This document shows positions 33,870-46,399 of a stretch of DNA of 64,000 nucleotides, one piece after another. Each line of letters starts with the position of its first letter. Position 1 is the first letter of the stretch. Source of the stretch: Montifringilla adamsi (taxonomy: Eukaryota > Chordata > Aves > Passeriformes > Passeridae); NCBI GenBank assembly GCA_017590115.1, contig JAGGNK010008781.1, positions 5,993,371 through 6,057,370 on the forward strand. The letters are read 5' to 3'. Below the pieces are notes generated by a model. The model searched no databases. It was given only the letters and a program-made list of their open reading frames with translations, and had not been told where the DNA came from. The position numbers and the translations under genes were made by a program.

Positions 33870-36230
33870 AGCACATCCCTGGCAGGACTCACCTGTGAAT
33901 GTGAATTTTGGAGCCACAGGCCATGAGCAGAGCATGTCCCTCCCCAGACTCCCCCTGCTCCTCATGTGTGATGCCACCAGCGTGGAACAGACCTGCAGAG
34001 CTCTGGGTGAGCCTGACAGTGCTGGGGAAAGGTTATGGGCAGGTTTGGGGAACACCAGCCCTTCAGCACCTCCTCACCCACAGCCCTGGGAAGGAATGGG
34101 GGCTATGGAGCTCCTGGAATTGGAATGGGTGCTCCCACTCCATCAGGCTCATGGTCATGTAGGCAGATGTCTCCATACCTTACCAAACAGAGTTTTTAGG
34201 ACCCCAAGGCTCTGAACACAGCAGCTGTACAAAGTGAGTGAACAGACAGGCAGCCTGACACATAACACAGGATGATTCCAAGGACCTCCCCATGGTACAA
34301 TGCTGTCCTATAACCACCCAAGGGACTGGGCTGCTGCTCTGACCATCACACAGAGCTTGAGCCAGCCCACCAAGGCCACCCCACAGGAGAGGAGGATTGT
34401 GGCACTGCATGGGAGCTGTAATGAAACACCTGAATAAACTTTATAAACTGTTTATATAAGGGAGTGTAATCAAAAGCACTAACAGATGATTAATGGCTGC
34501 ACTAATCAAATTTAGTTGAAGCTCCCAGACAGGTCACAAGGCAGAAGATTCAAGAGGTTGCTCATCAATATTCCTTTCTTCCTACCTGCAACATCTGCTC
34601 CTGATGCTTAGAGCACACACACTTCCTTCTCTGTAAACATCAATAATATTTGTTAATTGGTTATTACTCCTTCCACAGTGGCACCTTTAGGAATGAGCCT
34701 GGGCATTTGGGGAGTGAAAGATTGCCCTTACCACTGGGATGGAAGTGTGCTCTGGCACTGCTGAGCTGCTGTTTTTATTGCATGCTGTGTGCATGAAAAA
34801 CATGTTCCACAGCAAACTGAACTGTAGCTCCAAGTACTAATTCAGACACTTAAACATCACTTCTGTATAATATTGAACTCACTGCTGCTGTCAGCAGAGC
34901 AACAGTGTTTGAAACAAGAGCTGGTAGGGGAAGGTGTTGGTGGATGTGCACGAAATGAGGGCATTGCATAACGTGACACAATTTGTCACCACCCCTCCCA
35001 TCCTCAGGCTCAGGATTTTTGCTGATTCTGTATCCAGGCTGAGAAGGGATGGCAAGAGCAGAGCAGCAGTGCTGTGCAGCCCGCGAACAGTCTGGACTCT
35101 CTTTGGGCTCACAGAAATTCCAGCTGATATGAAGTCACTAAGCAATGACAACCACAAAAATGTCCTTGTTAGCAGTGTCCTGGAAAACGAATATTCTTTT
35201 TGCTTACAAAACATTTGGTTAAAAATGGGTCCTTGTCTAAGCAAAGAGCCTCAGCATAGTAAATTTGTTTGCACTGTGGGAGGACAGCTCATCCTTCAGC
35301 ACAAAAAAAAGAGAGAACAAAGTGTGGGGATGAGAAAGGAGGCAATAAAAGTGGAAAATTAACAGCAACAGCAATAAAAAGACAAGGAAGGTTGAAAAAG
35401 ATCTCATGGGAGAGCCACATCCAGGAAGTTTTGGGAAGGAGGAAGAAAGACTGACTGTGCTCCAGTGAGAAAAATCAGATCCCTCCTGAACACTGAATCA
35501 AACAGCACCAGAAGACACAAAGCATAAGGTGTCCTGCTTTCTGGGTTTAAGATAGAAAGCTGACTTTGGGCATCACCTGCAGATTTGTCTAATTATTGTC
35601 TTTTTTATGCTTTAAATAAAACCAAAAGATATTGACAAATTGTGGAAGGTACATGAAAAGGTTCTTAGAGCTACACTTTGCAAATTTAGTTCAGGAGTAT
35701 TTCAGGAGAATGTGTGTGTTCTGATGTTACCCTGAGAAGCAAAACTGGATCTCTGGGAAGAGGAAATATCAGAATTTAAGTACTTGTGAAGTTCTAGCAA
35801 TAGGGGACCCAGACATCTCCCTTCCCCTTGTACCCAAAGTCACATCTTGCCAAAAAACAAGTCAGATAGGGAAGTTTCCAAAATTTGCTCATTTCAGACA
35901 ACACAAGCCAACCACTACTCAGAGGGGAAAAAGACCTTTTGGATTATTTTCAACACTTGGTATCAGGAGGGGAATCCCAGTCTATCCCTGTGAGCTGGAA
36001 AACCCCCTTGCACTCAATAGCACTGACTAGAGAAAGAATTACAGGAGCAGCCCCACATCTGCTTTGGACACAGGCGAGGCAGACAGCTGGCAGGGGAGGA
36101 AGGGATACTTCCCTGTCCCTCCGGTCAGCCTGCAGCCTGATAAAGCTGAAATTTCTGTCTGGAATTGCCTGCTCTGACAGGCTTTATCAGGCCAGGCATT
36201 TCCCAGCCCTGTGCAGCTGCCCCAGCAGGA
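33870..36230. other. No gene or repeat recognised
   Basis: Mixed non-coding DNA. An isolated strong minus-strand donor (CACAG|GTGAGTCC) is at about 33885-33893, with no convincing acceptor upstream of it. A short AT-rich patch at 34432-34515 (GTAATCAAAAGC, GATGATTAATGG) may be regulatory. The frame at 34934-35362 has no recognisable domain. Confidence 0.5.
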
Positions 36231-36239
36231 AGGGAGCAG

Positions 36240-36420
36240 CTCCCCTCCCGGCCCCGGTGCATGCCTGCAGTAACCACATTAACCACAAAGCATGTTTTTA
36301 TCTTGTTAAGCCGCTAAGCTCTGAAGTGTTCCGTTTAGTATGGTAATAACAAGGCTGAGTGATAAAGCTTTTAGTGGCTAGAGAAATAGCAGCCAAGATC
36401 TCCTGTGAAGGGGACATGCA
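36240..36420. promoter_or_regulatory. Candidate conserved block with tandem RUNX sites
   Basis: A short CpG-bearing GC patch (CTCCCGGCCCCGG) leads into two RUNX consensus sites, AACCACA at 36272-36278 and 36281-36287, starting nine bases apart. AT-balanced, repeat-free DNA follows with retained CpGs (AAGCCGCTAAG, GTTCCGTTTAG) and GTGATAAAGC. Closely spaced RUNX sites are typical of some enhancers; occupancy is inferred. A frame on the minus strand (36298-36603) has no recognisable domain. Confidence 0.33.
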
Positions 36421-36429
36421 GTTTGTTTT

Positions 36430-39400
36430 CTTTACACGGATTCTTCTGGACATGGCAGCACAGAAATAAATCAAATTCCATAGGATAGATAACACCCTGG
36501 CTGTGAGACAGACCAACAAAAACTGGGAACTCAGCAATAAAGAGATGCTGTTAAGTGACTTAGGCCAAAAAGCCGACCTGTCAAACCTGATAAGGAATAT
36601 CATCTAGATATGAACCAACCAATAAAATAAACTACACTATTTAGGTACTCGACTGTTTTTCAATAAAGCCAATATAATGTCAGCATCTGCAGAAATAGGT
36701 TATTTTTTTCCTGTTTTGGTTCTGCATGAGTAGGAGCAGTAAACACCCACCTAATGTTCCAACCCCACCCACAAAACAGTAATTTTATCCACCCCAAATG
36801 CTCTCATCATTCAAATTAGGAGCCTGGCTAAGACCCTCTCACTAGTGATTTAAACCTGGAACCACAGTGGTGTCTCTGCCCCTGGGCAATCCAGGTCACC
36901 CCTCTGACCTCCTGCCTCCCAAAGAGCCACCTCCACTTTTCTTTTATCTCCAGCAGTGCTGGAGCAGGTTGTTCTTCAGGGTTCAGATCTTTCCTACTGC
37001 TCTCATCAATGTAAACTGCTTTTCATGTTTTGAGCTCAGGCCTCGCTGATTGGAAAGTCCCATTATAGATCAAAGGGGATGTTCATTTGCAACCCAATTT
37101 AAAGTAATGGAAAGTTATTCAAGCATCTATAGATGAAAGAGTCCAGCCTTTAATCACTTCGACTGCTATCTCACCCCTCCACTTTCAAGTAGGCTGCTTC
37201 AACCCATGGCAGCTACTCCCAGACAGGTGCAGATCAGTGGCTCATTTCTCACCACTGCACATTTGTGCTGTGTCTGTTTATGACCATGTCCTGCACTCTC
37301 AGAGCAGTTTCTAACAAAGTGTAAAAAGGACAGTTTTCAGGGGTTTTTTTTGTTCGGATCATTCGCAACAGAAACTAAGCTGATTAAGTCAAAAAACCTT
37401 CAGAGAAAACGTAGAGCTCTGAACAGAATGCTCCAGTGGTGGAGCAAGGCTTGGGGATGTCAGCACTGCCCACCAGGCTGGACCAAGAATTTGGCTGCTT
37501 TGCAAATCAACAGGATGCAAACACTCAGAAGAGTCAAGTGCCTTCCTCTTGTTGGTCAAGTGCCACAGGATCTTTGGCTGAAAGCAGAGGGTGGGATGCA
37601 AAGAACAAAAATAGCAGAGATTAAACTAGATTTAATTTTTATTTTTAAGCAGAATGGATGACCATTCTGACTCCTTCAGAAAGCCATTCCTACTGCCACC
37701 CTTGGAGCTGCCCAGGAGAGCAGCAGCTGGTGCAGCACTGGCTAAGCTGGAATTAGCCCAGTGTGCCTGGCAGCTTGGGCAGGCTCACAGCCCATCAGGG
37801 GCTGCCCCTTCAAACAGCTCCAGATGGCACCACACCTGCCCTGGCTGCACACAGCCAGGATTAATCCCTGCACAGCCCACTGGGATACCAGGAGAGGCTT
37901 TAACCTCAGAGAAAATGGACTGAGCACTCGGAGAGACCGCCCGAGGAGCTGCGGTGCTGGGCTCTGTGAGGGGAGCCCTCATCCACACAGAGATATCCAC
38001 ACACAGAATATCCTAACAGTGGAGGAGCGGGCAGGCTCCATCCTGCTGCATGTCAGCTGGGTGAGGAAATGAACCCCCTCCACCTTTAACAAGCACAGAG
38101 TCAGACTGATTGCCAGTCTCCCCACTTCCCCCTGAAATACTGAAACTAGAAACATAAGGGAAACCACTGACCAAACCACTGCAGCAATCCCCTGCTGCAG
38201 CAGCTCTCAGGCCCTTGTTTCACATACCAGGAGTTAAGCAGGACCACGGCAGCTTCTGCACTTCTGCAGCTGCACCAAGAAGCAGATTTTCAGGTGTCTC
38301 AGCTCCTTTACACTTACTTCTGCTCTGTTCAAACACCACTTCATAAGCTTGGCCACTTTCCTGCTCACCCAAGATTTCCCAGCACTCTGGCTCCATTCTC
38401 ATGGACTCTGGTGCAGAAGGAAACACCTGGTCACCAAATTCTGGGACCATGGTCTCTTCTCTGATTCCCTGCTCCTGACATTTCTTGTAGTTCTATCAAC
38501 CAACTTTGCATGTGTCTTCATAATTTCACTCCCCACAAATATTTTTGCTTCTATTCCCATCCGATTTTTCTGCATCCAATTATCTCCACATCATGTATTT
38601 ATTCTTGCTGACCTTTTCACTTGCCCCCTTTCTTCTCCACGTTGTTCTGAGCATATGCTGCTCTACCTGAGGCTGGATTTTGAAGAGCTGTGAGTTGCAG
38701 CTCACCCGTGTCACCCACTAACATAACCTGTGCTGAAGCTGCAGAGGAGTTTATTGGTATCACCTAGAAAGGAGCTGACAGCAGATGACAGACTGCAGAA
38801 GACACTGGGCAGGTCTCCAGCACAGTTCCACTCCAGCCCCTGTGGACACCTGCCCACTTAGGCTGGGAGAGCTCACAGAGCAAGGGAACACTCATCAGCT
38901 GGCAGAAATCAGCAACAGGCACTCCTGTCTCCCCTCCCCTCTTCATTAATGACAGCTGGAAGCTTTCTGCAAATGAGCAAAGGGGCTGAGGCAATGGCCA
39001 GTAACAACCTCTGCATTACCTGTTGTGGTTTGGATAAAAACCATCCTGAAATAATAATCAGAAAGTGAATAAAACCCCTGGGTATGTTACAAATTCTTGG
39101 ACAAATAGTAATTTTGCAGACAAGAAAGAACACTTTGGTGCCCACAACCTAAGAGGCAGGTGTTCATTTTCATAGTTATTTTATCTCCTGTTTAAGCTCA
39201 CCAGAGTGCCTGTCCCTCCAGCATCTGCTGGGCACTGCTCTCACAGTGGAAACCTTGCCCAAATCAAGCACCAGCTGAACCTCGGGGGGCTGCAGGGATG
39301 CAGAGAGCAGGAGAGAGTGAAGGGAAGAGAGGAGCAGAAATTAAGACCTTGGGCTTTAAGGTTTGACTAACTGAATGAGACAAGATTATTAAAAAAGTGG

Positions 39401-39560
39401 GAATGGTAAGCAGGGGAGGAAAGTAATTTTCCCTAACCTGCCCCATCCTGCCATTAACATTTAAATTAAAATGATGAATTACTGGAATAGCCATGGTCAA
39501 GGCCTCTGTATCCTCCCCCATAGTAAGTACTGTGATGCACTGTCATGTGCAAACAGCTCC
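36430..39560. other. No gene or repeat recognised
   Basis: Mixed non-coding DNA. A small cluster of CpGs at 37925-37960 (CACTCGGAGAGACCGCCCGA) is too short to be a CpG island. Frames at 37350-38072 and 38349-38693 carry no recognisable domain. Confidence 0.5.
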
Positions 39561-39639
39561 TTCATGAGACACCAAAAGGCTCTTAATAATGGATATTATA
39601 CTTCTGCAATGATCACAGTGGAAAGCACCTAAAATTACC

Positions 39640-40030
39640 AGCTTTCCTTGCAGAATAATTTGTTATTTTAATGCTGTCAACCTGCAGAAATAGATTTATT
39701 GTTATTAATAATAGTGATTTGCCACATTTTGCTAGTTAAATTACAGTGCTGTATAGTTAGTTCCACAATAAAGGACTGGAAGTGTGCCAGGAGATTGCTC
39801 ATAGCTCAGAGTAACAGCAGTTGGCACTGTTCCCATTAAGGCATTAAAATTTGAGTCAGAAACATAACAGATGCAAAACAAAACATGAGGTCGCTCGCGG
39901 GGATTATATAAAAACAATTAAAACAAATTAATTACCAGTTATGTTAGTGTTTCTCGGCGTACACGTAGAATGATTACAAATCCATGCAGAGGTCTTTTAA
40001 AGACCATAAAAGTCAATAAGGATCCCTGAG
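39640..40030. promoter_or_regulatory. Strong candidate conserved non-coding element
   Basis: AT-rich, repeat-free block whose core (about 39885-40005) keeps many CpGs where a neutral AT-rich vertebrate sequence would have lost them (GGTCGCTCGCGGGG; TCTCGGCGTACACGTAG). It also has AAATTAATTACC (homeobox), AATGATTACAAA (PBX/HOX-like) and an inverted repeat GGTCTTTTAAAGACC at 39991-40005 (7-bp arms, one-base centre). CpG retention suggests constraint or lack of germline methylation. No promoter elements or frames are present, so an enhancer is the best guess. Confidence 0.4.
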
Positions 40031-40039
40031 GGACTATGA

Positions 40040-43000
40040 GGGAACTTTTGGTTTCCAGCATAGCAGTGGGTTTACAGAGATGAAATACAGGGAGGTACAG
40101 GCTGTGGGACAGGCCCAGGAGCAGCAGCAGCTCCTGGAGGCTCCCAAGGAAATCCAGCTATAAAAAGGCTCCTTGTACAAAAAGTCACTGTCCCTTGGTG
40201 CTGCAGATGGCAGAGGGGCCCAGGGGGTGTGAGCTCTTCAGGGAGCCCTGCCAAAGCACCTCGACCTCAGCTCAGGAAAGATGAACTGGGGCCAATGAGA
40301 TAAACTGGAGCCAAGGGGATGCTCAAGAGCTCCCACCAGGACAGACTTCTCATAAATGAGGAGTTTCTTGGAAGAGGCTGCATCAGTTTTCTCCCCATCT
40401 TCCCCCGAGCAAGCCTGAAGGTTTCTAGTCCTTGATGAAAATTCACTGAAAAGCCTCTACAGGGAATCCCTGTGAGGAGTCCAACCATAACTAGATTCCT
40501 TTGAAGAATCAGGACTTTCTGGGGACAAACATACAGTGGTTGCAGCTTTCACCTATAGCAAAGTTTCCAGAACTGAAAAAAAACCTCCTTGTGCAGCATA
40601 CGAGGTGTTACTTTTCTGTTTAACTGTTGTTTTTAGTTTTATGTTACCAGGGAAAAGAAAAACTGCTTGGTATTTTAGCATCTGACTAATGGTGTGAAAA
40701 CATTATCTTCCTATTGCTCTCCAAGGGGTGATTTAGTTCTTTGGAAAGAAATAGGTATGGAATAATCACACCAAGGCTGCTTATTGTGCATGTATAATAT
40801 CTAATAATAAAGAAATTGAGTTCAGCCTCACCACAGACCTCTCCTGCTGTCCCCCATGTGTGCACATCCAAACCATCGTTTTTCTTATTAGTTCTTGTTA
40901 AGCATCATTAAAGTGCTTGATGCAGCACAGGAGAGTACCCAGTCCCTGTCCTGAGGAGCACAGATCTCTCTTTTTTCAAGAGATGTAACAGCAGGCATCA
41001 AGTTTTCAGGTAAGCACTGATCCTGGGAGGTGGTCCAGACACCACTTAGAATCACTTGAAGGGGAGAATAATCTGATTTCTTTCCTGTAATTCACATATT
41101 TGAATAAACCCATAAAACCTTTTTTTAAAACTGTTTTAATTTGCACAAATACTGACAAGGAAGGAGAAAAAGAGGAAATATACACTTCTGTGGCAAATAG
41201 ACTTCCAAAAGTGGACAGAAGGGTCAGTAAACATTCTCCAGCACCATTTGGTGGAAATGGATCCTTTGTCCCAGATCACATCCCTGGTGCAAACCAAGCA
41301 GCAAGGCAAGGCCATACTGAGTTAGGAAAGAGGAAAGGTATGTTATCACCTCCAATGGCCCTTGCCCAAGAAGCACCCACATTCCCAAGCCACAAACAGG
41401 GCAAGCTGCCTGCTAGGAGCAGCCCAGCCAAGTGCCTTGCTCCAGCTGATTTCTTAAGCTATACGGAATTTGCAGACTTAACTCCACCCTCTTAAAAAGC
41501 AGAGTGAAACAGTAAATATTGATGGGTATCACCAGATGTCACTGTTGTACAAAGTCATCCAAGATGCACATGGCAGACTTGAAAAGACACCTCAAACTTG
41601 CAGTTGCCCACCCTCTGGCCTCCCCTCACCCCCAGCAGCCCAAGGAGAGGTTCTCCCAGGGGAGCAGCAGCAGTTTGCTCCCTGGGTGGGTTTAAAGCCA
41701 CTTTAAAGCTGAGGCACACCAAGCTGTGGTTTGGGGAAGGAGCCACAATGCACCACGACAGCTTTTATTTCAGGTCTGGTATGTTTATATTGAGTTTTAT
41801 TTTTCAGTTGTGTTCCAATACCCTTCTTTCTGATGGAAAGCTAAATTGCAGGGCTCCAGCCACTGCTATCAGCTAGCAAAGAGATAACAATAATCAATAC
41901 TTGGTAACATTGAGCCTGCAATGCCTTTTGCATGATGCTGCCTTATGAGTTTCAGCAGGAATTCTCTGAGATAATCAAACCCAGGATTTTAAAGTTCATT
42001 TGCTTCAAGCCTCATTCATACAGATTTCTAGGTACTTCTAAGATGGCTTGAAAATGAGCATTTGCCTTCCAATAATATTGTTCCCTATCTGCAAGATATC
42101 TACCAGAAGAGAACAGTAGCTAGATGAGCTTAGGTTTAAACAAGATATGCACAGAGCAGCGTCCTTTCAAAAGCAAATCTGCTGAGGAAATAATTTCAGC
42201 TAAAAAAATAAACACTACTGGCACTGCATCAGAAGAGCAGCAAAATAACGTTGATCCGCTAAAGGAACACACTTAATGTTTTAAATCAAAACAGATCTGT
42301 GCAAGGAAGTGCTTGCTTAAAATCTGTGTGTTTTTATTCTGCAAGTCACATTTAGAAACAAAAAGAAGACAAAACATACAAGCATGAGGCCCTTCAGCCC
42401 CAGCACGCTGCTGCTGGTTCGTTGTGTATCATCTGCTATTCCCAAGGTGACAAGTGATATCTGGATGCTGTCTGTGTAGTAATCCAGAACAAATTAGGTG
42501 TAATAGTTTTCTGTGAAGTACATTGTAAAAATAAAGAAAACATGCTGATTGAAAAATGCACTTCTCCACGCTCGGGGTTGATGGTGGCACAGGCTCAGTG
42601 GCTCCCTGCCCTCCTTCATGGCCACGTGGACATGGAAACAGCAGAAAAGGGACAGAACTGTGCTGGACTGACCTCTGGTATTCAGTGACTGCAGCATGAG
42701 CCAGCCCCTCTCCTCGTGGCTGTTTTTACCTTAAGCTATTTTGCTCCACTCCTCTCTTCAAAAATGCAGAGCAATTTTTTATTACTCATCAGCTTCCAGT
42801 TTGGCTCAGCTACACAAACCTCCATCCCTGTATAAAACTGCCTTAAGCACGAGGAACAAAGGAAAAATAAGGACCAGAAATGCATCAGCTTGAAGGGAGA
42901 TACTCAGGGGATACTACAGGGATTTGTCTGGAGCCTAATACAATTTAAATTATTTTTATTAATGTGCTGAAAGTAGTGCACAGAACAAATGGCACATGAA

Positions 43001-43638
43001 TTAAGTTCGGATTATTCCAGAATGGAAAGTGTTGCAAAGAGAAATCAAAGAAAAATAGCAAGCCTGGTGAAGTTCACAAAATATTAGCATGAAGTAGCAA
43101 AATGATATTCCAGCCAAAAAAATGCAGAGTTAATGCATACCATGGAGGCTGGAGGAATAAATCTCATGTGCAGCAGCCTGAGGAAAAGGAAGATGCTGCT
43201 GAGGCACAGTAAGGGGAGCACTCTGAGCTGACAGCAGCCCGTGCTCTCCAAGGGCCAGCCCAGCAGCCCTGCTTAGCTCTCTCCTCCCCATCAGCCCCAG
43301 CTTTTCCATGGGTCATACTGAGGGACACAAAGGCAGTGCAGACTTCTAATGAGCCAGCATAAGGCAAAGGGCTTTGGGAGAAAGACTCCTTGTTTCAAGA
43401 CAGAAAGCAAGCACAGGCTACCCGAGGTCAGGCAGCAGCAGCCCACATCGGGCTCTAATTGCCTGCTGCAGGATTTCTGACATTTTTGTCTAATACAGTT
43501 GGTAGCACAGTGGGAGACAAAATATCATACTCTGATCCAGTCCATGAGTAGACTTAATCTCTCATGCCCTCTTCCCCTGCCATCCTTCAGCAGTATTTTC
43601 TAATAAAACGGAAGCCCTTGTGCTTCCATTAATAAGAG

Positions 43639-43673
<35 letters not shown>

Positions 43674-44490
43674 CCAAAAAAACAAAAAACGCTTATTTCT
43701 GAAAGTCTGAAGCTACAGCTTAGTAATGCCAGAGCAGGGTCAGCTACAGGAGTTATCCCAAGGTCAACCAGGCAAGCCAGGGCCAACTCAGCAAACCAAC
43801 CCAGATCTAAACCCCGGCCCCAGCTGCCTGTGCTGCCCTTGCAACTGCACAGATTTTCTTTTGCTCTCAAAAGAGGCCACTCAATGCCAGGAGAGAGGAG
43901 CAGCACAAGTTTGAACAATTGTGACCCACGAGGCACAGCAGCAGTGCTGCAGGGAGGGATCCTACTGACAAAGGGGTGCTACAGAGCTGGAGCTGCCCCT
44001 TGTCCTTAACCCTTGCAGGAGCTTTGGAGAGCAATTACAGCCCGTCAGAGCTGGAGGCTGGAGCTGCTCCAGGCTCCTCAGCCCCTGTTCCCTGGCTGAC
44101 ACTGCACCCAAACCAGTCCCCACAAAGGGAATCCCAGCCTTGTTGCTCCTACACTGGGGACAGCCTGGCTCTGGGAGAGCCCAGCCAAGCGCTGGAGCAC
44201 CGGCACTGGAGAGACGCTGTCACCAAGCCAACAGCAGAGTCATCAGGGGCCAAAGAAAAGAGCAAATATTTGTAATCAGAGCTGCTGCAAACTTACTGGT
44301 TCCTTGCTAAGCCCTAAGAAAAACAAGAGGATGAAAAGTTGGCTTCTGCTCTTTTAAGCAGGCACTGGAAATGCCTTGGCTCGGTGCAGAGCGATGGTGT
44401 TTACACAGCCTCCCCATCACCTCCCGCCTGCACTCACCCCTGAGCTGCTTCTGTTGACAAGCAGCAGGGAATGGGATCTCTGTCCATGAA
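40040..44490. other. No gene recognised; one poly(A) tract
   Basis: Mixed non-coding DNA. A 131-codon frame at 41100-41495 has no recognisable domain and no flanking splice sites. A donor-like CAG|GTAAGC at 41010 has only a weak acceptor. AT-rich DNA at 41880-42310 has some regulatory texture (AATAACGTTGATCCGC). A poly(A) tract lies at 43648-43690. Confidence 0.5.
43648..43690. repeat. Poly(A)/A-rich tract
   Basis: 26 consecutive A (43648-43673) followed by A-rich sequence with C interruptions. No retroposon body was recognised upstream. Confidence 0.9.
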
Positions 44491-44504
44491 AATGGATGAT
44501 GTCA

Positions 44505-44610
44505 GGGTTAATTAACCCGACCTGAGGTGACACAGCCAGCAGCAGCCACTCCATGGGCTGGCAGGGAGAGGCTATATATAGTTCTGTGACAGGATGAGAC
44601 ACATCAGTCA
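44505..44610 (+). promoter_or_regulatory. Promoter-like site: palindrome, TATA box and initiator
   Basis: A perfect 14-bp palindrome, GGGTTAATTAACCC (44505-44518, HNF1/homeobox-like half-sites), is followed by CCTGAGGTGACAC (T-box or nuclear-receptor-like) and the TATA box TATATATAG (44573-44581). An initiator-like TCAGTC has its A at 44606, 33 bases from the first T of the TATA box. Spacing is close to canonical. The first ATG downstream opens only 15 codons, so any product would be spliced or non-coding. Chance co-occurrence remains possible. Confidence 0.22.
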
Positions 44611-44619
44611 CGGGGCAAT

Positions 44620-46350
44620 GGAAATACAAAAGCACTATGATTTAACAGCAAATTCTGCTTGGTGATCCCAGGAGGGCTGGCCAGCTGAAACAGGGCACAA
44701 AACACAACACAACCACAGTGCAATATGCATTTTCAGCATGTGGAATTTACTGGTAGCAGTTTGCACCTAGAATGAAGGATAGAGGATTTGTGTATCTTCA
44801 ACGGGAAAATTTCCTTCTAAGTCTGGAGGTCACAGCTGTTCAAAACACCCAGAAGCTTTGCTTCCCCAGGGTATGTGAACTTTGTGCTCAGTTCAAGCTG
44901 CAGACTTTGTCTCCCCCTGATTTCTGCTGCAAATCTGTCTGAGCCCAGAATGCAAAGCAGAATTCAGTCAAATATCCAAGCAAAGCCACACAAAGCAATG
45001 AATCTCATGTGGTTCTTGACAGGAAGCTATAAATCCATCCAGGGCTGCCCCCAAAGGTTTCCCAAACCTTCTGGTGACTTTTCAGCTATTTATTTTTTTT
45101 CAGCTATTTTTATTTTTCAGGGATTCTAAACACAGGACACAGCTGAGCTAAGGTGACTCTCTCAGGGTGCTGAGCTTTTTTCTAAGCATTTTCAGAGCTG
45201 ATGGGGGAAAGCAAAAAACCTCCTTACTATCTCTTCCTTCTCACCAACTACCTGAACACAAATCCAGCACCTTCAGGAGGCAATTTCAGGAGTCCTTTGA
45301 TGCTGTTGGACACAAGCCTTGTTTTGGTTGCAGGTTGTTGCTGCTCCTTGAGAAAAAACTTGGCAGTTCTGAGCAGCATTTGATGGGTGTTAGTGGGCAG
45401 CTCCTGGAGGGAGGCAGCTTGCCTTCATCACATCAAGGGACAGCAAGCTTAAATTCAGGCAAACCCCACCAAGGAAACATTTGTCCTTGTCACTGGTTCC
45501 TGCTCTAATCAAGGAATTGATCCCAATACACCAAACTGCAGTTGAGATCAACAGCAAGGAAGGTTTTGTGAAGAGCTGGGCTGCAGGTGGGCTGGGGCTG
45601 TTCCACGGCCTGCACTGGGGAGAGTGGATAAAGATAAACGCTCCCTCTCGGCCTTCAAACACATTAATCCATAAATACTGATAGCCCTGAAGTGCTCTGT
45701 TTATCCAAAAACCAGGTGAAATCTTGGCAGGAGCCAAGTACCTGGAAATGGCTCAGGTTTATGTGCTTCCCCAGCCTGGGGAGAAGAAATGAGTGGTGCA
45801 GTGCAGCACTGGGTACCCAGAGATTGCCACCTGCTCCAGCACAGCCAAAGCAAGCAGCCAATTTGTGTTACAACAGAAGCAGAGCTGTGGGTTGAGAGAT
45901 TTTCTTGCCTTAGATGAGGGACAAGAAGGAAAATTATATAAGGAAAAAAAATTAAATTCAACAACGCGCTGCCTCTGAAGACTCAAGTGACTGAACACGG
46001 CAGGTGCAGCAGGGATTTCTCAATGACAAACATGTGCAGGCAGAGTGTGTGTTTATCCTGTACATACACTGAGAAAAATATAGTCCCCATCAGTACCACG
46101 CCTGAGCACACAGCCTGTGGATCAGGACAGCCTGACAGCTGGGTATTATTTATGGCAGCTTTTCCAACTAGGTAGACATTTACAAATCAAAATAACTGTC
46201 ATCTGTGTTGTCTGAATGCAATTTTTGGTGTGTTCTATCCTCTGCTTTCCCCTACCTACTGTATTATTAACGGCCCTTGGCCTCTCCCTGCCAATCTCTG
46301 TTTCTCCGTGGATGTTTTCTCTGCAGCCACAGCCCCCAGACCAAAGCCCC
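44620..46350. other. No gene or repeat recognised
   Basis: Mixed non-coding DNA. At 45080-45119 a T-rich stretch contains two TTTTCAGCTATTT units. Frames in 45167-46175 on both strands show no recognisable domain. Confidence 0.5.
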
Positions 46351-46354
46351 TCGC

Positions 46355-46369
46355 CCAGCAGATGGCACT
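46355..46369 (+). promoter_or_regulatory. CTCF binding motif, exact consensus match
   Basis: CCAGCAGATGGCACT fits the degenerate CTCF core CCASYAGRKGGCRSY at all 15 positions. By simple counting an exact match is expected about 0.015 times on both strands of this window, so it stands out. CTCF is an insulator and loop-anchor protein in vertebrates. Orientation is plus, which would matter for loop direction. Binding is inferred. Confidence 0.5.
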
Positions 46370-46399
46370 CAGAGGCTCCAGGAAACCCACACTCCAAGA

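Noticed and set aside
43405..43445. CTACCCGAGGTCAGGCAGC, like the MIR CCAAGGTCACACAGC segment
   Set aside because: Only one short block fits; the neighbouring MIR blocks are missing.
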